From Chloroflexota bacterium (GTDB taxonomy: Bacteria > Chloroflexota > Anaerolineae > Anaerolineales > Villigracilaceae): a DNA stretch of 45,052 bases. The notes below the pieces were generated by a model. It worked only from the letters and a program-made list of their open reading frames with translations, searched no databases and was not told the origin of the DNA. Each line of letters starts with the position of its first letter. The first letter of the stretch is position 1. The position numbers and the translations under genes are program-made. Positions 34,169 through 41,888 of the stretch are shown here, piece after piece. The stretch lies in assembly GCA_016234535.1 (NCBI GenBank), contig JACRBH010000173.1:1-45052 (forward strand), written 5' to 3'.

Positions 34169-34383
34169 CCACTGAGATCACAGAGCAAATGAGTTTGAAG
34201 AACCCAATGTGCGACTCTTTTTCAAAAACCAGTGTTGGGACGCAGATAAACGCTGATTTACGCTGATTCAAAAGAATTTATCCGCGTTTTTCTGCGTTTA
34301 TCAGCGTCCAATAAAGGAGAATTTAAGAGTTGCACATTAGGTTTTAAGAGTCTTTTCTCAAAGGCCTCAGTGTGCTCTGTGGC
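34169..34383. repeat. Nested three-layer foldback repeat
   Basis: Outer imperfect arms 34169-34193 and about 34357-34383 (CACAGAG-type words), middle arms 34199-34219 and 34325-34345 (CCAATGTGCGACTCTT against AAGAGTTGCACATTAGG), inner arms 34238-34267 and 34280-34309 (GGACGCAGATAAACGCTGAT against its near complement). Together a 215-base cruciform-capable unit with no coding content. Confidence 0.8.
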
Positions 34384-34401
34384 TTAATTGTTTTAACTTA
34401 G

Positions 34402-34490
34402 TCACCTTACGCAGTCCAGCCTGTAGCGCGACATTTATGTCGCCCATATTGCGAGGCTGCGAAGCGTCTCGCGTTACCGCGTAAGGTGAG
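34402..34490 (-). repeat. Dispersed 85-base repeat, copy B, with perfect 11-base ends
   Basis: TCACCTTACGC at 34402-34412 and GCGTAAGGTGA at 34479-34489 are exact inverted repeats. The body (34406-34490) matches copy A at 26720-26804 in inverted orientation at 81 of 85 positions. It contains GCGACATTTATGTCGC, a 7-base stem with a two-base loop. It resembles a miniature inverted-repeat element. Confidence 0.85.
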
Positions 34491-34516
34491 TTAACTTATG
34501 CAAGAGGTCTAAAGAT

Positions 34517-34551
34517 GGAAGGTAGGCCGGGAAAATCCCGGCCTACCTTCC
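34517..34551 (-). terminator. Perfect 16-base hairpin downstream of the binding-protein gene
   Basis: Arms 34517-34532 and 34536-34551 (GGAAGGTAGGCCGGGA and its exact complement) with a three-base loop, 15 bases after the stop on the minus strand. No T run follows (ATCTTTAG). It most likely acts as a 3-prime stabiliser and partial terminator, giving more binding protein than permease, as known from malE-malF operons. Confidence 0.75.
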
Positions 34552-34566
34552 AAATCAATTAACCGT

Positions 34567-36132
34567 TTATTTTGTTTCGACTTCGACCAGTTTAGTCTCT
34601 GGGTTGTAAGTGAAGGTAACTTCACTATCAGCGGGGAGACTGAGCTTATAGTTGGGTCCATCCTGGGCGCCGTCAGAACCGTAGTTCACAGTCCAGGCGC
34701 CATCCAGGGCAACTTTATACTCATACTCTCCCGCAGGCAAGGTCACTGTGAGTCGATAGAGACCATCATCGCCCTTTACCATACCTGTTGATTCACAGGC
34801 AGGATCCCACTGGCCGCCACATCCAGCCTTGTCCTGATAACTGCCGGGCAGGTTGATCATACCGGCCAGCGCTCCCTGGATCAAAGCACGTACCTGGTTG
34901 GCTGCATCTGTCATGGCTGCTTCTGAGGTTTGTGTGCCGGCAACAGAGAGGGCAATGCCGTTATTCCACGCGGTCCAGACCGAGCCCATCTCGGGGATGT
35001 TCGGCATCGGGATGGCGTTGGTGATTTGTCCCATCGCCAGCAGGTCAGGATCAGTTGTGTTTGCAAGGACAGGTTTGAAAGCTGAGGGGCGCAAGCCTGT
35101 TTCATAGATCTGCTGCATGAATTCCTCAGTGGCGGCGAATTCTGTCAGGAAGGTTTGGGCTAAAAGCACGTTTTCGCTGAAGGCGTTGACCATGAAACCC
35201 TGCACGCCGGAGAACGGTGCGCCGTTATCAGGGAAGGTTGTCACCTTGTAAGGCACACCTGAGGCGCGGATGCGATCCAATGCCCAAGGGCCAGCCATCA
35301 AGAACGGGACCTGACCAGTTTCAAATAAAGAATGAGCGGTTTCATAATCGGCGGTAGTGGGGATGAGGCCAGCAGCGGCAGCATCGGCCAAATAGGTAAC
35401 ACCGGCGATCATACCCGGGCTATCGAGACCAACATCATTGGGATTCCAAGCGCCGCTATCATCGCGGCCAAAGATATAACCTCCAAAGGATGTCAGTACG
35501 GGCAAATTCTCGTAACCGCCGCCTGCCATGGCAAACGCGTATTGCACCTTGCCTTCATCTTGAAGGGCCTTGCCAACTTCAAGTACTTCTGCCCAGGTGG
35601 TTGGAGGGGTTTCGACCAGTTCGGTGTTGTAGAAGAACCCAAGGTTCTCCGTTGCGTAGGGCATCCCGTAGAGTTTGCCATCGGTGTAAGTGAAAGCTTC
35701 CAATGACATGGGGACGAATTCATCGGCCTTCGCGCCCAGATCAAGAGGAGCCACCAGACCACTTTCCACTAAAGCGCCAAGCCAGTCATGGACACCAATG
35801 AAAATATCGGGACCTTCGCCAGCCGGGGCGGCAGTGATCATGGGTGTGCGGATGTCTTGTACACGGCCCAAGTCTTCGACGACAAGTTCCACATTGTATT
35901 TTGCTTTAAAGTCCTCTGCGAATGCAAGCAAAATCGGCGTGCGGGTATCATCTGCCCAGATCTTCAAGGTGGCTGCGGGTTCAGCAGGAGCTTCGGTTGC
36001 CACTTCGGTTGCTACTTCAGTAGCTGCTTCAGTTGGTTCCGAAACTGGCGCTTCGGTCGCTTTCGGTCCGCATGCCGACAGCATAAGCCCGAGCACGGCG
36101 ATGAGCGAAAACAGGGTTACTAACTTTTTCAT
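34567..36132 (-). CDS. Sugar-binding lipoprotein with C-terminal X25-like domain
   Basis: 521 residues. Lipoprotein signal with lipobox LSAC (Cys21), a low-complexity Glu/Ala/Pro/Thr linker to about 55, then an extracellular solute-binding domain of the MalE family to about 425 (LKIWADDTRTPILLAFAEDF; PDIFIGVHDWLG; YGMPYATENLGFFYN). Residues 427-521 form an extra domain with two Cys (GCGGQWDPAC) and EYEYKVALDGAWTVNYG, very like the X25 domains of pullulanases. MalE proteins of about 400 residues lack it. It should capture oligosaccharides for the two permeases. AAAGGAG precedes the ATG. Confidence 0.92.
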   Translation of the reverse strand: MKKLVTLFSLIAVLGLMLSACGPKATEAPVSEPTEAATEVATEVATEAPAEPAATLKIWADDTRTPILLAFAEDFKAKYNVELVVEDLGRVQDIRTPMITAAPAGEGPDIFIGVHDWLGALVESGLVAPLDLGAKADEFVPMSLEAFTYTDGKLYGMPYATENLGFFYNTELVETPPTTWAEVLEVGKALQDEGKVQYAFAMAGGGYENLPVLTSFGGYIFGRDDSGAWNPNDVGLDSPGMIAGVTYLADAAAAGLIPTTADYETAHSLFETGQVPFLMAGPWALDRIRASGVPYKVTTFPDNGAPFSGVQGFMVNAFSENVLLAQTFLTEFAATEEFMQQIYETGLRPSAFKPVLANTTDPDLLAMGQITNAIPMPNIPEMGSVWTAWNNGIALSVAGTQTSEAAMTDAANQVRALIQGALAGMINLPGSYQDKAGCGGQWDPACESTGMVKGDDGLYRLTVTLPAGEYEYKVALDGAWTVNYGSDGAQDGPNYKLSLPADSEVTFTYNPETKLVEVETK

Positions 36133-36202
36133 GTTCTACTTCTCCTTTTTAGATTTTTATTTCTGACTTACGAAGGGCGGTATTAGCCCAATATCTCTTT
36201 TG

Positions 36203-36235
36203 ATTATAGGGAGTTGCGCCTGGAAAGGCTTGCCT
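36203..36235 (-). promoter_or_regulatory. Promoter of the galactan transport operon with overlapping inverted repeat
   Basis: TATAAT on the minus strand at 36203-36208. At -35 distance lies AGGC-TT-GCCT (36226-36235) instead of a TTGACA-like hexamer, which could be an operator or activator site. The leader to the binding-protein ATG is about 65 bases. Confidence 0.55.
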
Positions 36236-36256
36236 AAAAACTGGATGTTTTTGTCA

Positions 36257-36655
36257 CTAAACTGGATTAATCCTGCGCGAGGCGACTGCCGCCTTCAGAA
36301 TGGAAGAAAAACTGTCAAATTCCAATGGATGCAAAAGACAATAATCCGCCCCCAACTCGCGTGTTTTCGTCTGGTCTAATACTGATGAACAGACAATGAT
36401 CGGGATGTCGCAGTTCGTCAACTCAGCGACTAAAGCCTGTGCGCCTTCCAAAATTTCAACCGATGGAAATATAACCGCCTCAGGTTCGGACCGTTGAACT
36501 GTCTCTGCTAAAAATGGGCTTTCTTCAAAACTGACAGAGTAGCCCGCGCGTTCTGCGTAACGCTCAAGCAGGTACAGCAGGGACGAATCCCCTCCCACAA
36601 CCACAATACCCGAACGTTTTTGTTCAACCGGTAATTGATCCATCATGATCATCAT
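36257..36655 (-). CDS. Degenerate receiver-domain protein
   Basis: 132 residues (128 from the last of the clustered Met codons). The pattern is a CheY-like fold: GIVVVGGDSSLLYLLERYAE at the start and a conserved IPIIVCSS strand. The acidic pair and the phospho-acceptor Asp are missing; the expected Asp strand reads EAVIFPSVEILEG. It could be a phosphorylation-independent signalling domain. It lies alone between the binding-protein promoter and a divergent GH53 gene. There is no output domain. Confidence 0.7.
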   Translation of the reverse strand: MMIMMDQLPVEQKRSGIVVVGGDSSLLYLLERYAERAGYSVSFEESPFLAETVQRSEPEAVIFPSVEILEGAQALVAELTNCDIPIIVCSSVLDQTKTRELGADYCLLHPLEFDSFSSILKAAVASRRINPV

Positions 36656-36710
36656 TGTATTGAGGTTGAGCGACTCTGTCTTGTTGATAGGCGGACTATT
36701 TTTGACAATA

Positions 36711-36756
36711 AGCGGGATATTTCCCTGTGTTCGGAATAAGACAAATATCCCCCGCT
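36711..36756. repeat. Inverted repeat directly before the second GH53 gene
   Basis: AGCGGGATATTT (36711-36722) is matched by AAATATCCCCCGCT (36743-36756) apart from two extra bases. It ends one base before the ATG at 36758. A TTGACA lies just upstream (36702-36707). It may be an operator shared by the divergent genes, or it may block translation from 36758. Confidence 0.6.
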
Positions 36757-36757
36757 C

Positions 36758-37909
36758 ATGAGCAAGACACCAACAAAAGAAACCTTTATTCTTGGTTCAT
36801 TAAACGGCTATCTGATCTTGAAAAAAATCGTTAAAATAAAACTCTTGATGATGAACAACAATCCAGCATCCACCCCTGACCCCAAAGAACTGATTATTCG
36901 TGGCGCAGATGTTTCCTCCCTTCAACGCGCACAGGATCTGGGACAGTTATATTACGACGCCAGTGGAGCTCTGGGACAGCCACTTGATATTCTTCAAAGT
37001 GTCGGCGTCAACTACATCCGTCTGCGCGTATGGGTCAACCCAGCCAGCGGATACAACAATTTATCCAAGGTTGTGGAGTTTGCTCCACAAGTTAAATCAC
37101 GCGGCATGAAGCTTCTGATTGACTTGCATTATTCAGACACATGGGCAGACCCCGCCAAACAATTCACGCCCGCCGCATGGAAGGATCATGATCTCAACCA
37201 GCTCAAAACCGATGTCTATAACCACACGCTCGATGTATGCAATGCCTTAAAAGCAGCGGACGCAACGCCAGACATGGTTCAAATCGGCAATGAGATCACT
37301 CCCGGCATGTTATGGGATGCGGGACGCATCAACAACAATGACTTCACCAATGTTTCCGCGCTCATCAAAGAAGGCTGCAACGCAGTCAAAGCATGTGACC
37401 CATCCATTCTGGTCATGCTCCACATAGATCGCGGCGGCGATAACGCAACCGCCCGCTGGTGGTATGACGGCGTTCAAGCGCAAGGCGTAAACTGGGACGT
37501 AACCGGTCTCTCTTACTACTGCTACTGGCATGGGACCATCGCCGCCATGCAAAGCAACGTCGCTGACATGAAAGTCCGCTACAACAAACCCGTCATCATT
37601 GTTGAAACATCCTACACCTTCTCCCCTGATGATGGTGACGGCGACCCCAATGTCATCACAGACACAACGCCCTGCGCAGGCTATCCCGCTTCACTCATTG
37701 GTCAGGCAAACTTCTTCAACGACGTCAAAACCGCCATCAAGAATGCGGGCGGCGAAGGTGTCTTTTGGTGGGAGCCCGCCTGGGTCGGCACAAAAGGCAA
37801 CGGCTGGGATCCCGCCGACATCAACAACACTGGAAGCGGCTGGGACAATCAGTCAGTCTTTGATTTCAACTTCAAACTGAATCCAGAAATCAACTGGTGG
37901 ATTCCATAA
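36758..37909 (+). CDS. GH53 endo-beta-1,4-galactanase without signal peptide
   Basis: Up to 383 residues; the GH53 barrel runs from about 45 to the end. Catalytic Glu179 (QIGNEITPG) and Glu283 (IIVETSYTF) are present. The first 30 residues are Lys-rich without a usable hydrophobic core, and there is no lipobox or CBM, so the enzyme looks cytoplasmic. The start is uncertain: ATG 36758 follows a hairpin, and ATG 36848 begins nearer the conserved domain. It is divergent from the transport operon. Compared with the secreted GH53 it probably trims imported oligosaccharides. Confidence 0.9.
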   Translation: MSKTPTKETFILGSLNGYLILKKIVKIKLLMMNNNPASTPDPKELIIRGADVSSLQRAQDLGQLYYDASGALGQPLDILQSVGVNYIRLRVWVNPASGYNNLSKVVEFAPQVKSRGMKLLIDLHYSDTWADPAKQFTPAAWKDHDLNQLKTDVYNHTLDVCNALKAADATPDMVQIGNEITPGMLWDAGRINNNDFTNVSALIKEGCNAVKACDPSILVMLHIDRGGDNATARWWYDGVQAQGVNWDVTGLSYYCYWHGTIAAMQSNVADMKVRYNKPVIIVETSYTFSPDDGDGDPNVITDTTPCAGYPASLIGQANFFNDVKTAIKNAGGEGVFWWEPAWVGTKGNGWDPADINNTGSGWDNQSVFDFNFKLNPEINWWIP

Positions 37910-37926
37910 ACTGTAGATGAATTAAA

Positions 37927-37965
37927 AATCAGACATCCGCCTCTTTCCTGACGGGATGTTTGATT
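37927..37965. terminator. Hairpin terminator between convergent GH53 and hybrid regulator genes
   Basis: Arms 37927-37938 (AATCAGACATCC) and 37954-37965 (GGATGTTTGATT) pair at 11 of 12 positions. On the minus strand the stem runs into TTTTTAATT, a fair T run for the hybrid regulator transcript; on the plus strand only CTGTTTC follows. Confidence 0.65.
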
Positions 37966-38018
37966 CTGTTTCAATGAGCATTTTCTTACTGAGCGGGTGT
38001 GACACACCTACACAAACG

Positions 38019-41000
38019 CTATCTTTGCCTGCCATCACGATACGCGCGCGGCGTCGTTTCCATTTCGCGTTGGAAGGTGCGCGTGAAATGCGCTCCATCT
38101 GAAAAACCAACAGCCAGCGCGATCTGTGTGATGGATTGATCCGTATTCCGCAGCAACTCACATGCCTGACGGATTCGATAACGGCGAATATAGGCGCTTG
38201 GCGTAATGCCCAATTCCTGCCTAAAACAATCCGTCAAATAATCCGCACTGATCCCCACATGTTCAGCGATCTCTTCACGGCTGAGCGGTTCAGAAAAACG
38301 GGTGTGGATGTACGCCATCGCCTTGCGAATGAGATGCTGGGTTGCCCTGTTCAATGTATGCTGGCGTGCCAATGCCGCTTCGACATGCCCCAATGTTTCT
38401 GCCGCACTGAAGAGTCCCTTGCCAAGAATGGTGGCCACACCCCGATTGCAGCGCTCGAGATCAGCGTCTGAAAGAAGACGCGCCGTAAGAATGATGACCG
38501 GTATATCACGTGTAGATTCCCTTGCGCGCAATTCATCCAGGACTGCAAAACCATCCATCTCAGGCATCATCAAATCCAACAGGATCAAGTCTGGAATTTG
38601 TTTTTCGATGACAGCCAATGCCTCGCGGCCATTTCGCGCGGTCACGGCCTGCCGACCAGCCTGCTCAACCAAACGACTGTGCATATCCAAAATACCGGGG
38701 TCATCGTCCACAACAAGTATCGTTTGTTTTTTATCTTTTAACGAGCCAAGGCGATTCAATTCTTTTACCAATTGTTCAGGCTGGAGCGGTTTGTGAAGAT
38801 AATTCAACTCCAATAGCTGACCCTGATCATTCATTTCATCCAACGTATACGCAAACACAGGGATATTCTCGGTAGCAGCCTGTCTCTTGAGCATGTCGCT
38901 AATCGCCCAGCCGTCACGAACGGCAAGACCTTCCTCAAGAATAATGGCACTGGGCAAAATGCGGACGATACTGAAAATCCACTCGCTATCTTCATCCACG
39001 CTGAACAATTGAACGATAAATCCGCGTGTGGTCAGGTAGTCTGATAATTTATTTGAAGTTTCCCCGCCTTCAGCAAGGATGATCACCAAATTACCGGGCT
39101 GGAGCAGGGAAACAGGATTCACAAGCGGGCCTGGTTCGGGGATGGTTGGCAGGGAAAAGGAAAACGTCGCGCCTTTCCCAAACTTTCCCGGCGATTGAAC
39201 TTCAATTTTGCCGCCGTGCCGCTCGATAAGTTGTTTTGTAATTGCCAGCCCTAATCCCAACCCGCTCTTCCCTGACTGGATCGCTTCCTGTGAGCTGTAA
39301 AATTCATTGAAGATCCTTGTTTGTTCATCTGGCGAAATCCCAACCCCTGAGTCGCTGATAGAAACAATTGCTTCATTGTCCATTACCGTAATATCAAGCC
39401 GCACCTGTCCTTCGCGTGTAAACTTTACGGCATTGCTGATCAGATTCAAGGTGACCTGCCGCAAGCGCGTGCGGTCTCCCATCACCCATGGTCCGCGTTG
39501 TGGAAGCTGCGCGTTCCACAGCAGGCCATTTTCACGCGCGAGTTCCTCGCCGATCTTAGCCGCCACTTGCAGAACTTCCGCCAGATCGAGCGGTTCGCGC
39601 ATGATATGCAATTGCCCCGCTTCGCTGCTCGCCAGGTCAAGCACATCCCCGATCAAGCGCGCCAGATGTTGGGCGGAGAGATTGATCTGTTCTGTGTCAC
39701 GCACATTTATGGGAGATTGGGGATGATCTCGTTGTTCCCGCAAAAGCATTTCGCTTAAGCCAACGATCAAACTGAGAGGGGTTCTTAATTCATGACTGAC
39801 TGTGGAAAGGAATCGGCTTTTCAGGCGGTTTGCTTCCTCTGCCATGCGCCGCCCTTCAATGGCGTCATTATAAAGTTGGCTGGTGCGAAGCGCGGCGCTC
39901 AAGTTATGCACGATGGCGGCGCACAATTCCGGGTTGGGCGCGCTAAATGCCACAAATCCAAACGTGCTATTATCCATATCCAATGGCAGAATGGTGAGTT
40001 GAGTTGGCTTGTTCGAGGGATATATATTGGATGCGGGAAATTTTCGCGTCTCGAATTTCTGTCCATTGGGGACGCCTGATAATCCAGCCGTAAGAAGAAT
40101 CTCCGCTTTGGATGTATGGTCCTCGCTATTCTTATCATATACAGCGACCAGAATATTTTCAATTCCCACGCTGGGAAGTCTACGGGCGAGGATATCAGCA
40201 ATATCAGGGATGCTCATTACGGTGAGCATTTCAGCAGTGACCATACCGAGCTGCGCCATCATGTCCATGTGCTCGAGCATGGAATGCGTCGTCCGTCTTT
40301 GAATGTGGTCGCTGATCTCAAGGCGAATCATGTCGATCAAATTTGTGAGAAAAATCTGTTCAGCCTGTGGAATAAGTTGAAGCAGCGTGCTTGCCTTTTG
40401 ATACAGGAAGGCCAGACCCGTTTGCCAGATGTGGGGATCTTCATCCCGTTCGTCTGTCCATGCAAGAACCCGCTTGACTTCATTCATTATGAATTTCGCA
40501 TCCTGAACTCCGAGACTATTCAGAAATGCATTCAAGAACGATGTGCATTGCCCTTGCAAATCTTCAAGCAGGCTGTTACGCGCTTCGATCAAGGAAGCCT
40601 CTGCCATCGCTCGCGAGAGTCCGTCAAGTTCCAGCATAGGTTCGATGGAGCTCGTGGGTAAAAAAGATATGCTGCTCTCGGACGCCTGACATCCGCAGGA
40701 TTGGCGAATGATGAGCCTCGGCGGTACGACCACGCGTGCCGCACGGTCCGCATTCCCGTGGATATGATCCAGCAATGTGAGGACAGATTGATAGCCCAGG
40801 GAAAATGTCGGGTGGCGGATCGTTGTCAGCGAAGGGGAAAGGGATCGGGCGTCGAGAATATCGTCGAAACCGATGACAGCCACATCGTTAGGAATGACGC
40901 GCCCCGCTTCCTGAAGACATTCAATCGCCCCGAGGCAGGAAAGGTCATTGCTGGCGATCACCGCAGTGAAGTCTTCTTCGCCATCCATGATTTTTTGCAT

Positions 41001-41585
41001 GGCCGATTTACCACCGTCACGGCGATGTTCGCCAAAAGCGATCAGCTTTGGGTTTTCAGGAATACCAGCATCTTTTAAAGAAAGGCGATACGCCTGCAGC
41101 CGTTCCGCGCTGTCCCCACCATCCCCAACATTGCCCGCGATAAAGGCAATTTGTTTATGATTGTGTTGAAGTAAATGTTCAAATGCCTGGTGGATACCAA
41201 GCGTATTATCCACTGTAACCGTCGGGCCAGAACCTTCAGGGGTTGTGAAGATAATGGGAAAACCCGATTCCAAAAGATCATGAATATATTCAGATTGTTC
41301 TTTTGTCAACTCATCGGGAACGATGATCAAGCCATCCGTATTCCACGGACCGACCGGGACGAAATTGATGTTTGGTCCGGGCACGGGCCAGAAACTTGGG
41401 CTTTGTGGGCTGTTACCTGTGACGCTGAATCCACAGCCCAGCAAAAGATTACAACCTTGTTCATTCGCGGCGGCGCTGATGCCTTGAATCAAAGAATGAG
41501 CATAGCGGTCCATTGTCGTCCCCTGATAGACAGGCCAGGTGGAGATAAATCCGATGGTGGGCTTGTGACTTGCTTCAATGAACAT
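38019..41585 (-). CDS. All-in-one regulator: LacI-type sensor, histidine kinase, two receivers, AraC DNA-binding domain
   Basis: About 1188 residues from ATG 41585. Order: LacI/RbsB-like ligand domain (8-295; TIGFISTWPVYQG, VIGFDDI), helical dimer region (320-450), GAF-like domain (450-570), kinase with His598 (TVSHELRTPL), ATPase motifs NLISNAVKFT, DSGVGIS and GLGLGLAI, a first receiver lacking the phospho-Asp, a second receiver with Asp960-Asp961 and acceptor Asp1004 (ILLDLMMPEMDG), and an AraC HTH (1085-1185). No membrane segment or signal peptide, so a sugar would be sensed in the cytoplasm. It may control the galactan locus. An upstream reading from 41753 runs through noncoding-looking sequence and was not used. 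Confidence 0.9.
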   Translation of the reverse strand: MFIEASHKPTIGFISTWPVYQGTTMDRYAHSLIQGISAAANEQGCNLLLGCGFSVTGNSPQSPSFWPVPGPNINFVPVGPWNTDGLIIVPDELTKEQSEYIHDLLESGFPIIFTTPEGSGPTVTVDNTLGIHQAFEHLLQHNHKQIAFIAGNVGDGGDSAERLQAYRLSLKDAGIPENPKLIAFGEHRRDGGKSAMQKIMDGEEDFTAVIASNDLSCLGAIECLQEAGRVIPNDVAVIGFDDILDARSLSPSLTTIRHPTFSLGYQSVLTLLDHIHGNADRAARVVVPPRLIIRQSCGCQASESSISFLPTSSIEPMLELDGLSRAMAEASLIEARNSLLEDLQGQCTSFLNAFLNSLGVQDAKFIMNEVKRVLAWTDERDEDPHIWQTGLAFLYQKASTLLQLIPQAEQIFLTNLIDMIRLEISDHIQRRTTHSMLEHMDMMAQLGMVTAEMLTVMSIPDIADILARRLPSVGIENILVAVYDKNSEDHTSKAEILLTAGLSGVPNGQKFETRKFPASNIYPSNKPTQLTILPLDMDNSTFGFVAFSAPNPELCAAIVHNLSAALRTSQLYNDAIEGRRMAEEANRLKSRFLSTVSHELRTPLSLIVGLSEMLLREQRDHPQSPINVRDTEQINLSAQHLARLIGDVLDLASSEAGQLHIMREPLDLAEVLQVAAKIGEELARENGLLWNAQLPQRGPWVMGDRTRLRQVTLNLISNAVKFTREGQVRLDITVMDNEAIVSISDSGVGISPDEQTRIFNEFYSSQEAIQSGKSGLGLGLAITKQLIERHGGKIEVQSPGKFGKGATFSFSLPTIPEPGPLVNPVSLLQPGNLVIILAEGGETSNKLSDYLTTRGFIVQLFSVDEDSEWIFSIVRILPSAIILEEGLAVRDGWAISDMLKRQAATENIPVFAYTLDEMNDQGQLLELNYLHKPLQPEQLVKELNRLGSLKDKKQTILVVDDDPGILDMHSRLVEQAGRQAVTARNGREALAVIEKQIPDLILLDLMMPEMDGFAVLDELRARESTRDIPVIILTARLLSDADLERCNRGVATILGKGLFSAAETLGHVEAALARQHTLNRATQHLIRKAMAYIHTRFSEPLSREEIAEHVGISADYLTDCFRQELGITPSAYIRRYRIRQACELLRNTDQSITQIALAVGFSDGAHFTRTFQREMETTPRAYRDGRQR

Positions 41586-41787
41586 TATTAAAAACCATAT
41601 GCAATTGTATGCCAATTTCTCCTTAAAATTGGGAGGTTTTGCCGGGGCCTCACCTTCCCTATTAATCGACATGGTAAACTTGATTTGTTTCCCCAAAACA
41701 TCATAGGTTGCAATGTTAGTGCAAGCGACACCAGCCATTTTGAATTCAATCACCGTAAAAATTGCTTAATTTCAACGGGAATCCATT

Positions 41788-41844
41788 ATGAACCTCTCAT
41801 CTGCCACTGCCATCAGTCATTCGAACATTGAATTGGTGATGTAA
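41788..41844 (+). pseudogene. 18-codon ORF, second copy of the mevalonate-decarboxylase-like start
   Basis: Reads MNLSSATAISHSNIELVM then TAA; ATAISHSNIEL again resembles the opening ATAIAHPNIAL of mevalonate-diphosphate decarboxylase. Compared with the copy at 26317-26373, the ORF plus the next 15 bases match at 52 of 72 positions; the match begins at the ATG and ends 15 bases past the stop (TCTCAAGGRAACACA). CGGGA stands upstream as a possible ribosome site. It lies 156 bases before the MalT-like regulator start, so it could be a leader ORF or a gene remnant. Confidence 0.4.
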
Positions 41845-41860
41845 TCTCAAGGAAACACAA

Positions 41861-41888
41861 CCCCGCCAAAACCGCGTGGGGCTTTATT
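41861..41888 (+). terminator. Weak hairpin with T-rich tail ahead of the MalT-like gene
   Basis: CCCCGC (41861-41866) pairs with GTGGGG (41876-41881) including one G-T pair, followed by CTTTATTT. It starts 17 bases after the 18-codon ORF. The order ORF, hairpin, T run, regulator gene is that of an attenuator, but the stem is short. Confidence 0.35.

Larger units (their letters stand above)
34108..34566. other. 459-base intercistronic region between the binding protein and permease genes
   Basis: No gene. From the permease side it holds a nested foldback (34169-34383), copy B of the 85-base repeat with its perfect ends (34402-34489), and a perfect 16-base hairpin (34517-34551) just after the binding-protein stop. 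Whatever its origin, transcription from the binding-protein promoter must pass through all three to reach the permeases. Confidence 0.8.

Noticed and set aside
36203..36235. Catabolite-type operator (cre) in the transport promoter
   Set aside because: The palindrome AGGC-TT-GCCT does not match the cre consensus; only an unspecific inverted repeat is supported.
41586..41753. N-terminal extension of the hybrid regulator (56 residues)
   Set aside because: The added residues include REGEAPAKP, a word I associate with dispersed repeats, and do not resemble the LacI-type family start. There is no ribosome site at the upstream Met codons.
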